The translations under genes were made by a program, and so were the position numbers. Positions 32,401 through 44,487 of a DNA stretch of 64,000 bases are shown piece by piece. Each line of letters opens with the position of its first letter. Within the stretch, counting starts at the first letter, position 1. Under the pieces are notes generated by a model. The model was not told the DNA's origin. It worked only from the letters and a program-made list of their open reading frames with translations, and ran no database searches. The stretch comes from Limonium bicolor (lineage: Eukaryota; Streptophyta; Magnoliopsida; Caryophyllales; Plumbaginaceae): positions 108,341,588 through 108,405,587 of the forward strand of contig CM041777.1 in NCBI GenBank assembly GCA_023374045.1. Reading direction: 5' to 3'.

Positions 32401-33457
32401 AATGGAATGAGTAGAAGCCCGATATAGTTTCGGCCACGCGTGAGGATAAGGAACCACAAGAGGTTGGAACCGAATCCTGGCTATAATCTTTTCCTTGGAC
32501 CAAATCCCTTGAATGGGTAGCATCCTGGATTAGTGGGCCACCCTAAAGCCCGGTGGTGGGATGTAGTAATCCCTGCCCGGAGGTCATACCGACTTAACTG
32601 GAAGTAAAGTATGTAAGAAGTAAGTACTGTATTTGTAGTGGTCTTGACTATTGTAAGTCATTGACCCGGAGTAAAAGTATTGAACACCCGATTAACCCGG
32701 GTGTGTAATAAGGCTAACAAGACCTTTGTATGTATTGGAGAATTGTATCTCCGTGATGCGGTGAGTATGGTAAGTATGAATGAATGACTTGTGTTGTATT
32801 CCTTGTATGTATTGTATGTATGTATGCTTGGTAAAATGAATGTATTGTATTGTATTGTATAAAGCATGTATGTATGTATGAATGAAACGAACCGCATGTA
32901 CTCGACCAAATAGTTGGCGTACCCTCGCTAGTACGCGGGGTATGCGGTTATCATATGCAGTGTAAGCTGACCCCCTAGGGGGAATGTTTTTACTCCACAG
33001 GTACCCGCAAGGCGTGAAGGTAAAGTAAGGTCAAGATGTGATTCTTTTTGGAGTAGTAGTAGGATTGAAACGGTGTACTGAGTTGTACACGGCTAAAGCC
33101 TTTTGTGTAGCCGGTGTACCATGTGGTACACCTTTTTGGATATTGAATTCTCGATTGGATAGAAAAGAGTAGTTGTATAAACTCTTCATTCTTGGGAAGT
33201 AGTATTGGAATGTAATTCATATACTCTAGACACTCGGTAATCAAATGTAAGTAAGTATTTGGTATTGTAAAGTAAGTAGTATGTATGTATTCATTCTAAT
33301 CGTCAGACTGATACGGTAAGTAGTAGTAGCCTTGTTAACCTTGGATGGTTAACGGCATTGTATCACCCGCCGGGAGTAGGTAAGTATTCCGCTGCGAGTA
33401 AGGTAATTATGGAAATGATTAGAGGATAATGGAAGGATTAGCGGTTGGGGTGTTACA
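29421..33457 (+). mobile_element. Solo LTR of a second chromovirus family
   Basis: This is 4037 bp from TGAAATACCCCG to GGGGTGTTACA, with target duplication ATCAC at 29416-29420 and 33458-33462 and no internal region. It is a product of LTR-LTR recombination. The ends match those of the host element but the body differs, so it is a related but separate family. It contains a CT-rich leader-like stretch (29890-30060), an array of GTCCGACCC palindromes (31343-31760) and scattered GTAT microsatellites (32320-33290). ORFs at 29604-29936, 31260-31869 and 32257-33244 are chance products of these repeats. Confidence 0.92.
31343..31760 (+). repeat. GTCCGACCCAG / GGGTCGGAC tandem array
   Basis: Six units start near 31343, 31415, 31488, 31560, 31632 and 31714, with a period of about 72 bp. 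Each begins CTGGAA-GTCCGACCCAG, then has GGTCGGACGTGGGTCGGAC or close variants, then an AT-rich tail ending in CTTT. The arms are self-complementary. Reading frames on both strands are open through parts of it, which explains the overlapping ORFs. Confidence 0.85.
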
Positions 33458-33615
33458 ATCACCTATATCCATATATGATTTAACTAACACCACAAAGTGA
33501 TGGCTATGTGCTGTATAAGCACAATACGATGTGTGTAAATGATATATCACATAGATATACTTTATGGGAATAATGGGTAGTTATATATTTCTTATACATA
33601 CCTATTTGATTAAGC

Positions 33616-33650
33616 GACTTCGGGACGAAGTCTTTTTAAGGGGGGTAGAT
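33616..33650 (+). other. Hairpin and polypurine tract
   Basis: GACTTCG-GGA-CGAAGTC (33616-33632) is a perfect 7 bp stem. It is followed by TTTTTAAGGGGGGTAGAT and the TG of the 3' LTR. The purine run is the plus-strand primer. The hairpin plus AAGGGGGG ending is typical of Tekay-like elements. Confidence 0.75.
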
Positions 33651-36600
33651 TGAAATACCCCAAACTAATAAAACATGGATTAAACATCTAATCACATTGA
33701 TTAAGGCCTAAACATGCCTTAAAAGTCAACTGAGAACAACAGTGGTCAACACAAAGCAAGATGTTGCACCCTTTGACTGTTTAGGGTAAATAAATACCCA
33801 AATGAATTTCTTAGGACCTAAAAATTTGTCCTAAGCATATTAACACATAACTAAACCTATTACAATTGTTGGACAACACTCCAACACAAAGAACAAGCAT
33901 TTACATGCTTCAAGGTCAAGAAGGGCAAAAATGTGCTCTAAGAAAACCTTAAGATCTAATGACCTCTAAATGATATAAAATTGGATTCCATGATCAAATA
34001 TCATGTAAGGAACACAAAAAAACTGTTCTCAAAGAAAACTAAGCTCAGAAACACCTTGCGACACAAAATGTGCACTAAAATTCCTTAAAGCACATTTTTT
34101 GGGGAAATTGACTTTCTGAGTGGGTTTTAAGTGGTGTTAGGCATTGGATTAGACCTTGATAGACTAATGTACTATAATTTACCACATTGGAAGGTCTAAA
34201 TCCAAGATTTCAAAAAAAATTGAAAATATGGCATTCATTTGAGAATAGTAACCCAAATAGTGCATTTTTAAGCAATATTGACTAAGTATGGTCAATGGTC
34301 AATGAATGACCACCATTACCCCTTAGAATTCGGCAGCATGGGAGCATGGAAGACAGCTCACTCAACTTTGATACAAAATATCCAGCTAATTAAGTGAATC
34401 ATCATTTACTATTCCTAAAGTAACATTAATTAACTTATAAGGCAAATTTAGTCTTCTTTACCTCATTTGATTGCTCCCAGCCGACACCACACATTCCCAA
34501 CCTCTCTTTTACTTCTCCAAACCGTGGGTAACACACCAAATACAAAGGAGAACAACAATTGACATAGGTAAGCTTATTAAGCCATTTTATGTTCATTTTC
34601 TTCACAATTCTTTCATCTTTACATGGTGCTAAGCATCAACCTTTTCCATTCATGGTTTTAGGTTGTTTTTGGAGGTTAAATGGAGAGCAAATCTCGGCTG
34701 TAACAAGGGAAGAAGGTGGAGAAATCTAATCTTGTTCTTAAGGTATAAAAATGTGCTTTAAGCACTTATCTTTTGATTCCCTTCAAATTCGGTTGTGAAA
34801 CTCTGTTCCTAGCCTTATTATATTCTTCTTAACATACTTATTCAGTTGGTATATCAAGAGCTTCAAGGTATAGCCAGATCCAAGCCAAAAACACCATTTT
34901 AGACATTTTAAACAAGGTAAAAATTAGCCATCTTCTAATCTGAGTTATACCAGTTTAAAGCTTGGTTTTAGTAGCTCTTTTGATGCTCTTTAACTTCTGT
35001 AAATATAGGCCAAGACACCTTTGTTTGCCTTGGTATTCTAAGGTAAATTTTACCTTGAAAATTTACATTAAACACTTCTTATGGTTAGATCTTGCTTGGA
35101 GACTAATCATGCCTTAATTGTTGTTTGAAAACATGTAAATAATGCTGTGGAAACTTTATCTCCAAACAGCCGTGGCCAAACAAGGCCTTAACTTGGCAAA
35201 AACAAGGTATAAATCACTTAAACCTTCACTTGGTATATTAATATATGTTTATACATATGTATATATTGTGCCGTGAGTGAACAAGGTTTATAGGTCTTAT
35301 TTTGACCTTAGGGTATTAAGGAATGGTTTAGTAAATTTTATAACTAATTAATTAACATAATTGTCAAATTTAAGACATTATGTGGAAAATTGGTAAATAT
35401 GGAAAATATGTGGTAAGGGCCAAGAGTTTAAAGTACTTTTGGGCATTTATGTGTAATTTATTTTATAAGTTAATGTTTGTAATAAGGCCATGTACTTTAG
35501 GCCATTTCATTTATGTATTTATAAGGTTTTATTTAAGTTAGGTGGTGGTATATATGCATTACCGCATATTATAAGGGGTTAAAGTGTAACTAAATTAACT
35601 TTGGGGGCTATATAATAATAAAGCCGAAAATTAGAGGTTTAAATGAGTTTATATAAAAATTATAAGATTATATAAAGTTTTGGGGTTAAATGGTAATTTT
35701 TAGAAAATATGGGTATAAACCATAATATATGGATATTGATGGTCAAGGAAATATTATGGTGGTCAACCTTGACCATATAGTAGGTTTTGACCAAATTAGA
35801 TAGGTTAAATAACTTATTTAAGGTTTTATAATAAGATAAGTATTTAATTGTAACAATTTTATAACATATGTGGTATATATGTTATTACCAAAAGTTAAGG
35901 GTGTAAAATGGTATTATAAACACCCATGGGCTATTAGGAATTTTTAGGAATTTATTGGGTTGATTTTGGAATTAAAATAAACTATATATGTATAATATAT
36001 AGTTATTATGTCATTATGACACTTTGGAATAAAAGATGGGGTGGAAATGTAAAATACCGAAACTATATGTTTGGTAAGGGTAATTATAACCCTTAGGTGA
36101 GATTTGGTGATTTTTAGAATTATATAAGGGTATTTAATAAGATATATGTATAATATATAGTTTTAATGATATTATAAAACTATATGTTTTAAAGTGGGCC
36201 AAATGGCAAATATAGAAACTTGGTGGGTCTGTTCAGAATTTTACAAAAATATAACCATAGGTTATACCATTTTATAAGTTAAAAATGTTATATATTGATA
36301 TATATAACATGGTATAAATTATGGGATGGTTTTGTAAATAAAGGAAACTATAGATTATGAAAAAGAATAAGGTTTTTATATGGTGCCCATGTGGCAATAT
36401 TAAATAGTTTTGTATAAAAACTATAGGTTATAAATTAAAGGAAATAAAATATCATATTATATGATATTAGTATATGGTATAACATTACATAATGTTATGG
36501 GGTCAAAATGGAATTTAAATAAAATAAGGTGTTGTACCGAATTATAAGAGATTGGGAAATGAATTTTAGACTATGGTCTACTATGTTATAAATGTTATAA

Positions 36601-38885
36601 CAATTATATGGTATTAAGGTGGTTTTAATGGGATTAATATAAGTAAGGATATTCACATTAAATAATGTGACAAACTATAAATAAATAAGATTTATAAACT
36701 AAGGTATTTATTGAATAAACCTTAGGAGTTGTAATTATACAACATAAATTGTTACAATATTAGGATAATAATCTTAATATAAGTTGTATATATAATACAA
36801 CTAATGAGATAATCATCTAATACAAGATGATAAAATGTAACATATAATGTAAGAGTTTTTTAACTCATGGAACTTACCTATATTGGTAAATATATACATA
36901 TACAAGAATAATGTATATAAGGATGGATATATATTATGGTTGGAAACCATATAATATAATGGTGGTGGTTTTACAAAAAAAATAGTTACAAACTATATGT
37001 TATGGGTTTTTGAATGCAAATATAGTTGTTTGGATAATGGATTATATAATACAATGTATTATAATGGATGGTGGGAAAAATAATACAATATAATATAATA
37101 ATGCATGCATACATGCAACTATAGGTTATATACCTAAATTTAATGGTGGATAAGATTAAAGGAATATAAGGAATTAAACTTAACAGTCGAAATATTTTGA
37201 CATGCGAGTTTTAGTAACAAGCCGACTGGTTTAGAGAAACCCGTAACAATTAACTGTAGAAATCCGGGGATGAACTGTCGGGGTTACCAGTTATTCGGAA
37301 ATACCGGATTTAGTTAGTCATGGAGACTGACTTATAGTTTATTACCGTTTAGATCATACTTCAAACGAGGACGCTTGACGAGCTAGTGGTCTACACTGCG
37401 CATCCTAGGTCTTGGTGAACGGTATTTAAAGGGGTTTGATCCGGGTTGTCCTAAGGACTTCCTTGGGCTCGGATTTGGATGATATAACTTGTGTGTTATA
37501 TGTTTTGGATACATGTATGTGATGATGGGTGTTACTGCATTAATTATTTATGCACGAGCATTCTACGGGACTAACACTACGTCGACTATAGATCGACTTA
37601 TATAAACATACATATACGTTATTGTGATGACATGACGGTTACTTGATATAATACCATAGTATTAATATTAAGTATATTGCAACCTAAGTAAAACACTTAG
37701 GAACGAGTCATGACATTGTCGGTCTCTAGAGCATGGATCTCGAACATGAATATAACCTAGATTAGGTATGTGTGAGACCCATTGGGCAGCTAATTAATAA
37801 TTATATTCTCCATAAGACTAAGAGCATATCTTAAACATTATGAGAGAGAGATGGTATGAGTTGAGGTGAGGAATCCCGATAGTTTACGAACTACTTGGTT
37901 GCGCATTTGTGATCACTAAGGGGTTCCCGATTGGGTTCCGCTCCAGGTTTATACCCAACGAGCCCTATTTGGATCATGGGTCAGGTGGCTACGGCCTTTT
38001 ATATGGACGTCTTACGAGACAAAAGAGAATAGTCAGGGGCCTCCGGACCTCTGGCGAAATGAGCACCTTTGTGTGTACGGGAGGACTATTGTCCATGGTG
38101 AGTGTATCGGGTTGTCTTAACATGACGCCCAACTGGTATTAATTAAACATGTTGGATGGGGCCTTAAAGGCTAAGGTAAATTAACTATGGAAACTGTACG
38201 CTACGGCGATTGTACATTGTACATTATACTGCTATTATTTCGATATGTTCGATATACAATTGTTGTGTGTAATATTAAATGAATGTTTGGATTGGATGGA
38301 TGGTTAAGTGTTATGAATGTTTGGATGGATGATTATGTATATTTATGCATATATATTACAGTATTGATTATATCTGTAAAATGGAAAAGCATGAAACCAA
38401 TCTAATAATAAGATGGTTAAAATGACTAAGTGACCATTAGGGTCCAGGCCCGGCATACTCAGCGTCTATCGCTGATACTACACCATTATACAGGTTGTTG
38501 ATTATTGTCGAAGCCGAAGTGCGGGAACATGGTAATTAGAGTTTATTTTTTATTACCGCACAGGGAGTTATTTGTATAGCGATGTCAGACTGGTGAAATG
38601 TATTATGGTACAGTTGTGTATATTTGAGATTGGGTAGACGCTCACTTGTCAACGTTTATGGTTTATGGACTTAGTATGATGTATAGAAGTTTTCTCGTTA
38701 TCACGGCGGTTAGCAGTTTGTTTATGTTGGTTGTTGGATATAGTTTGGCTTCGTTGCTCGCATGGGCGAGTAATGGCCGGTGACACCCGAGTGAGTATTG
38801 TTGTTGTTATTATTTCTTCCACTGTAAGACCTTTTATTTATTGCTACGTGAGAGATTATTACGTGTTTAAGGAGGGGGTGTTACA
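33651..38885 (+). repeat. 3' LTR (5.2 kb) of chromovirus
   Basis: This is the partner of 19938-25141. It begins TGAAATACCCCAAAC right after the polypurine tract and ends GGGGTGTTACA before GGGTT. It keeps the canonical TG that the 5' copy lost. No gene content. Confidence 0.92.
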
Positions 38886-40180
38886 GGGTTAGCGGATATC
38901 CATTTAAAATTGTCATCCCTAACCCCACACACCCTAAAACCCACCCTAGGAAAACTATAAAATGTCGAAGGCATTTTTAGGGTTTGCAGTGGCGGGTTTA
39001 GGGTATAATGACCCTAAACCCGCTACCACAAACCCTAAAAACTTGTCGAGTTAGTTGCTACAATGTAAAGTATAGAACGACTTCCAAATAGATTACTCTA
39101 ACCCCACTCACCCTAAAACCCACCCTAGGAAGGCTAAAAAAACGTCGAAGACATTTTTAGGGTTTGTGGTAGTAAATGCAATTAATTGACCTAGGATGGG
39201 AGAAAAACATTTAAAAATGTTGTGAGCTATGAAATGAGAATTGATATTTACGGACATTTGCTCATATTTAATTATGCATGATAATTAAATTTCTACTTAA
39301 AAATGTTTATTTATCAAAGAATTATTCTCAACATTATTCACACTATATTTAAGGAAGAATCTATAAAGTTTTTACTTTAGATAATATCATTTTTTTTTTT
39401 TGAGATTTTGTTCATAAGTTTATAGACCAAGGAATTCTTTCTTAATTTACATTCAAGTAGATTCCAAAAAATTTGATTATATTTACATTAAATATACACA
39501 AGTTAAGAATAAAATGAGCTACCTTTTTAAATTTAAACCTATTTATGTTAAACTATTCCTTCTCAATATATTTATTTTCCGTTAACTAAATTTCATTTTC
39601 ATAAACTGATACTTATATTCTTTTTATATTTATTATGTTATATAATTTTTTTATAGTACATTGATTTATTTTAAACAAAATTTCTTTTATACTATGTCTT
39701 TTATTTTATTGTAAGACAAAATAAGTTAGCAATTATGCATAACTAACCGTGAAACTGAAAGAGAATTTTTAACTTATGACAGAAGATATATACAATACGA
39801 GAGAAAAATGAAAGAAAACAGGATGTGAACTCATAATGGTTAATATAGAGATGTCTTGATGGAGCAAGGGCCCAAAAGGTCCCAATAGCTTTAAGATACG
39901 CAGAAAGAGGATGAGAATTGAGAAATCACGTTTAGATAGAAAAAGACAAAAGTAGAACATAAATTACAAAAATACTCTTTTGTAGCCATGGATGACTAGT
40001 GTCGCATGTAGACAAGATATTGTGTGTGTGTGTGTTTTTTTTTTTTTTTGAAAGATCTTTTCAAACTAGTCCATATCCTCAATTTTATAGTATAACAATA
40101 AATGAATGAATGATTTGGACAACTTTTTTCATTATCGTTTTATTAGATTCCTTGCACTTACATTACATCAACATAACGCG
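38886..40180. repeat. CCCTAAA-rich inverted and direct repeats, then AT-rich DNA
   Basis: 38921-39166 contains two direct copies of a segment starting ACCCCACxCACCCTAAAACC (38922 and 39101). Between them is a hairpin, TTTTTAGGGTTTG...GGGTTTAGGGT (38974-39004) opposed to 39011-39041. CCCTAAA or its complement TTTAGGG appears many times but never as an uninterrupted telomeric run. 39171-40180 is AT-rich with no gene. A (TG)n(T)n microsatellite lies at 40021-40049. Confidence 0.55.
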
Positions 40181-40190
40181 TTGAAAGATG

Positions 40191-40654
40191 GAAAAAAAGT
40201 CCAAAATAACACTCCACGATAAAAATATTACTCATATTAACCTCCAACCAAAACTAATTCCTAAAATAACACTTCCGGGAGAAATCGTCTCTTCAAAAGA
40301 CGATTTCACAAATTATTGAAGTTGAAATCGTCTTTTCAAAAGACAATTTCACCTATTACCCAACACTTAAGAAAATTTCAAGTGTTGAAATGTTGCGATG
40401 GTTCGGTTTGACTCAGAGAGAAATCGTCTTCTCAAAAGACGATTTCTAAAGTCGTCTTTTGAAAAGACGATTTCTCAGTTTCTCAGAAATAAGTGAAATC
40501 GTCTTTTGAAGAGATGATTTCAGCTTCTACAATTAATGAAATCGTCTTTTGAAGAGACGATTTCTCCCGGGAGTGTTATTTTAGGAATTAGTTTTGGTTG
40601 GAGGTTAAAATAAGTAATATTTTTGTTGTGGAGTGTTATTTCAGAATTTTTTTC
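40191..40654. mobile_element. Mutator-type fold-back MITE
   Basis: This 464 bp element is flanked by the 10 bp direct repeat TTGAAAGATG (40181-40190 and 40655-40664), the size of duplication that Mutator-like transposases make. Its terminal inverted repeats, about 40191-40307 and 40538-40654, match with few differences. The interior carries more copies of a 27 bp palindrome of the form GAAATCGTCTTTTCAAAAG plus ACGATTTC, about six in all. It has no coding capacity, so an autonomous MULE elsewhere must have moved it. Confidence 0.88.
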
Positions 40655-40664
40655 TTGAAAGATG

Positions 40665-41936
40665 CCGTCTTTTTTCTAGAGAAAGTTGAATGATGTTTGT
40701 CGGAGGAGGTTACCTATCCGCGAATGACTTGATTAAATTAGGAAAGAATACTCAATAATATGAACCTTTCAAATTTAGGTATCTAAAAAAGTAAGGTCAT
40801 TCATCTATATTATAGTAGCATATTTATATTTCCGTGTAGGAGAGAATAAAATCTTAGCGGTAGATATGGTGGGGCATGGCATGGCACGGCCGCTCGGCAG
40901 CAGTCGTATAAAGATATTTATAATAAGGGTGGATCATAGTATCTATTATTAGAATAATAATAAATACTTCATAATATGTGGAATAATTTTTTTATATTTT
41001 CATTATATATAATTTATTAGTTATTTATTAAAAAAGAAGAATTAAGAAATTTTATTTTATGATAGTGAAAGATATTTAGATATAATTCGTTAAATAATAA
41101 AATATTATTTTAAGATGACATAACGTCTAAAATTGTATAAAATAAAATTCATTATCATCATCATAGATAGCTAAGACAGTGTCCCACATAAATGGGTAGA
41201 GTGGTAATTAAGATGGATGTAGAGATAATCTAAATATGTTTAGTTTAGATTATCATGTCGGACCGAAAAAGTAATAAATTTGGATTTAATAGATTTTTAG
41301 ATGGATTTAGACAAAAAAAATAGTTTTGAAATTTTTTTAAGCTAGATCACAACACAATTTTGAACCAAGTCCGACTAAATCTAATATTATATGTAACTTT
41401 TATATAAATATATATAAATTTGTTTCAATTATATATGTTAAGTATAAAAGTCATTTAAATTAAGTATAAAATTTATAAAATTGTACTTACATTATAGCAA
41501 TAATGAAAAATAGAGAAAACTAAGTTTAACGAAATGGACATCTGTATAGACGTAAAAATGTGGGATTAATATGACCCTTCCGAAAAATAAAACATCGTAT
41601 TGTATAACTATATCAACATTATGAAAAGTAATAAGTTCAAGACAGTGCTTATAGTCCCTTAGCAACCTTCTCTTCATTAGCGAAACCTCTCACCTTCTAC
41701 TAGTCCCTTAGTGAAACCTCTCATTTTCTAGTGTCACCTCATATTTCTTCTAAAACAAGTCTTGCATCAGTCCTGAGACTGCTTCGCCTTGAACATGGAG
41801 CTAGCCATATGCTTTTGCATGTGAGAATGAGGATAGACCTCCCTACGATCCTCACCCCTCGTACTTCTCGCCCTTTTGATGTTGCTTTGTTCTGTTTTGC
41901 ATTTCGACCTTTTTGTCTTTCCTTTTCCTCAATTAA
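40665..41936. other. AT-rich intergenic DNA
   Basis: I see no gene, element boundary or repeat array here. The short ORFs on both strands at 41731-41963 overlap each other and show no known motif. Confidence 0.4.
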
Positions 41937-41942
41937 ATGGTG

Positions 41943-42495
41943 AGGTCCTCCGTGCAACCTCATATGGAAGAACTAACCTCTAGATGTGTTGATCTTTCTC
42001 TCACCAAGGATGAAGGTGACGCTACAGACATTGATGACTTGGCAGTGAAAGCCTTATTGCTGCCTTTTGAGAGATGCCTCCTTGGAAAGCTCTTATCGAC
42101 TCGTATTGATGATGTTCAAAACCTTGAAGGTACAATGGACAAAATCTGGTAGAAGCATGGAGAACAAAAGGTGCGAGCTATTGGGAAAAATCTTTTTTTT
42201 TTAATTTGATTAGCTCGACTCTGTGCATGTGGAAATGAATCGGGACCCATGGACTTTTGATGGCTCCCTCTTGGCTATGCAACTTATCGACAAACAAAAG
42301 CGCCAATGGGCCATAATTTTGGTAACATACCAATCTGGATTAGAGTATGCGGTGTTTCTTTCTTATCCCAACATAAGGACTTCGCTATTCACCTTAGTAG
42401 CGGTGTTAAACAAAGCCCAAAAATAAAAAGGAAAATACAAGTCAAATTTTATCTCTCATCCGAAAGTGGCCCAAAACTACTCGAAATGCCATGAA
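41943..42495 (+). pseudogene. DUF4283 (LINE ORF1-like) fragment
   Basis: Three successive frames give the order of the plant DUF4283 domain. The first has a leader ending LLGKLLSTRIDDVQNLEGTM-DKIW (41943-42150). The second has NRDPWTFDGSLLAMQLID (42223-42300). The third, after a frameshift, has NIPIWIRVCGVS (42306 onward). A TAG follows DKIW, and a poly-T run at 42188-42200 disrupts the next part. This domain is the RNA-binding part of many plant L1-type ORF1 proteins and of their domesticated relatives. No zinc knuckle, endonuclease or reverse transcriptase follows, so this is a 5'-end remnant of a LINE or a dead retrogene. Confidence 0.55.
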
Positions 42496-44106
42496 AGTTT
42501 AACACATGATAAAGAATGACAATTAGAGCATAACAGTTTTGGAATTTTGAATTTCGAATTTCCAATAATTCTCTATTAATTTCTGAACAGATCTAATGAA
42601 AAATTGATTTTAAAGATATTGTTTTATCAAATAAAATAATTTTTCATTGAAAAATTCAAAAATATCATCCTTTACATGCTGGTAAATTTTCATGAAAAGA
42701 TTCCCTTCTGAAGTTACCCGGCCAGTTTCGATAAACTTGGATTCTTTACCAAGGGTATTCTATCTAATTCGCTGACTATATAAGGAACCCTTCTTAGTGA
42801 CTCAAAAGACATTCACAAATCCTACAAAGTTAGTAAACACGGCCACAAATCAGTTCCCCACGTTTTTACACTCCCGAGTCCCAAAATCATACCGAAACAC
42901 TACTGAAAAACAAAATATTTGCATTCCCACAAGAGATCCAACCATCAAAACCTCTGAAAAACAACACCAAGACGTGAAGACCACCATTTGGGTCGCATAG
43001 TCACAGGTTAGGTTCCTTTGGATTGACCTTTAACAGAACAATCGAAGAATCCCAACATGAAGAAACATCCAATCCCTGAAGTATAAACAGGTTAGAATTA
43101 GAATTCTTTATACTCCTCTGGTCTTTATACATTCTCAGTATAAACTTCCAATCAATTAGACTTTTCTTGGTGATTTAATTAGGGTTTAATTGAGTTTTTT
43201 GCCTAATAACTTGTTCGCTAAATTTCGTCATTAATTCAAAGTCAAATTGAAAACTTTCAATCACTAACGTGCTTAGAATCTTTTAGGCTATCTACCCATA
43301 AAATTTGAGCTGAAAACACCATCAGAAAACGCCCGAACCCCGTCATCTGAGGGCGGTCGGTCCGTACCCACGGATGCTACGTTCAGGGTCCTGGACACGC
43401 CACTGAACGGTGGCGAGATTACATTTTTTCAAAAAAAAGGGTTTTTTCAGAGCATGTCCAGGCTCGCGGACACCCTGTTCGTGGCCCTGGACCCTTTGAA
43501 ATTTTAATCTTTTGTAATTTTGAAAATTCTGGTTATTTAAGTGAATTAGGGTCCGTGGGTACAGACACTAGTTCCGTGGGCACGAACATTTTTAAGTTTG
43601 ACCTAATTCGACCCCCAAACCCTAATTTAGGTATTTTCAATTATCACTTTCAATTTCATTAAAAAAAAATGTCAAAATACATAAGCATGCTGACTTAGGT
43701 TAAATCAACCTTATAATAAGCCATTAATGACATAAGTAGAGGAAAAATAACTTAGAAGGGTAGTGAAAGTAATTTGAACCCGGAAAAGTTATATACGTAG
43801 CCCTCGAACCCAAACTCTATCCTTTCCTAATTTACCGTAGGTTAAAATTAGGTGGTGACACGTAATAGGTTCCAGTGGGCTAACCCTAGCTTTATGAATT
43901 ATAGTTTTATGACATAGTTATTAAGCTTAGGTTATAAGCAGACCTAGAACCTAATTAAATCCTAATCAACCTGAATCAACATAGGATAAAGGTTCAAAAA
44001 CCCGGGGCTCACACCCAAGATTCAAATTTCAGATAGTCTATGCCTGAAAATTAAGGACCTTCCAAACAAAAATAGCAAACGAGGTTGTGAGTGTTAGAAC
44101 CATACC
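42496..44106. other. Probable gypsy LTR remnant with TATA box
   Basis: CTATATAAGG at about 42776 looks like an LTR core promoter. 43340-43590 has five GTCC/GGAC inverted pairs (for example GGTCCGTACCCACGGA, GTCCAGGCTCGCGGAC and GTCCGTGGGTACAGAC). Near 43845, AAAATTAGGTGGTGACACG resembles the leader start of Tat-like elements. Exact ends and target duplications are not found. It directly abuts the truncated 3' side of the copia element. The ORF at 42797-43000 has no support. Confidence 0.3.
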
Positions 44107-44487
44107 TTAATTGATTGTCATCATTCCAAGCTCGAATCGAAGTCTTTCTAAAGTTTCTCTCGGTAGTGGCATGGTTAATATGTCATCCAATTGCATTTCA
44201 GTAGAGCAATGTAGTTGAACAGTGCCTTTTTCAACTTGATCACGATAAATTGAAGTCTAATGTCGATGTGTTTGGATCTTGAGTGATGGACTGGATTTTT
44301 GATGATTTCAATGGTGTTAGTATTGTCACAGTAGATTGGTACATGGATAAAAGTAAGACTATAGTCTTCTAGTCGATGTTGTAGCCAAAGTATTTGTGCA
44401 CAATAGGTTGCGACAGCAATATATAATTCCTCAGTCATGGACAGAGCTACCGATGCTTGTTTTCGTGAGGACCAGGCTACGAGACTA
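44107..44487 (-). pseudogene. Copia RNase H, C-terminal part
   Basis: Minus-strand frame reading SLVAWSSRKQASVALSMTEE, YIAVATYCAQILWLQHRLED, IYCDNTNTIEIIKNPVHHSR, SKHIDIRLQFI and finally LPRETLERLRFELGMM before TAA. These are the classical copia RNase H blocks, with a few substitutions in conserved positions (TEELY for TEAEY). The upstream part of the domain lies beyond the inserted solo LTR at 47404 and higher. The frame is compatible on both sides of the insertion whichever copy of the target (GACTA or GGCTA) is kept. Confidence 0.85.

Larger units (their letters stand above)
19938..38885 (+). mobile_element. Chromovirus (Tekay-like) Ty3-gypsy element with 5.2 kb LTRs
   Basis: The LTRs are 5204 bp (19938-25141) and 5235 bp (33651-38885). 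They begin TGAAATACCCC (the 5' copy reads CG for TG) and end GGGGTGTTACA, with target duplication GGGTT at 19933-19937 and 38886-38890. The internal region has an initiator-Met primer site, a gag with zinc knuckles and eroded pol traces, and ends with a hairpin plus polypurine tract. A solo LTR of a relative is inserted at 29421-33457. Removing it leaves an internal region of about 4.5 kb, too short for a normal pol. The copy is defective. Confidence 0.92.

Noticed and set aside
38921..39166. Telomere or interstitial telomere array
   Set aside because: CCCTAAA units are scattered in a larger repeat and never occur in an uninterrupted run.
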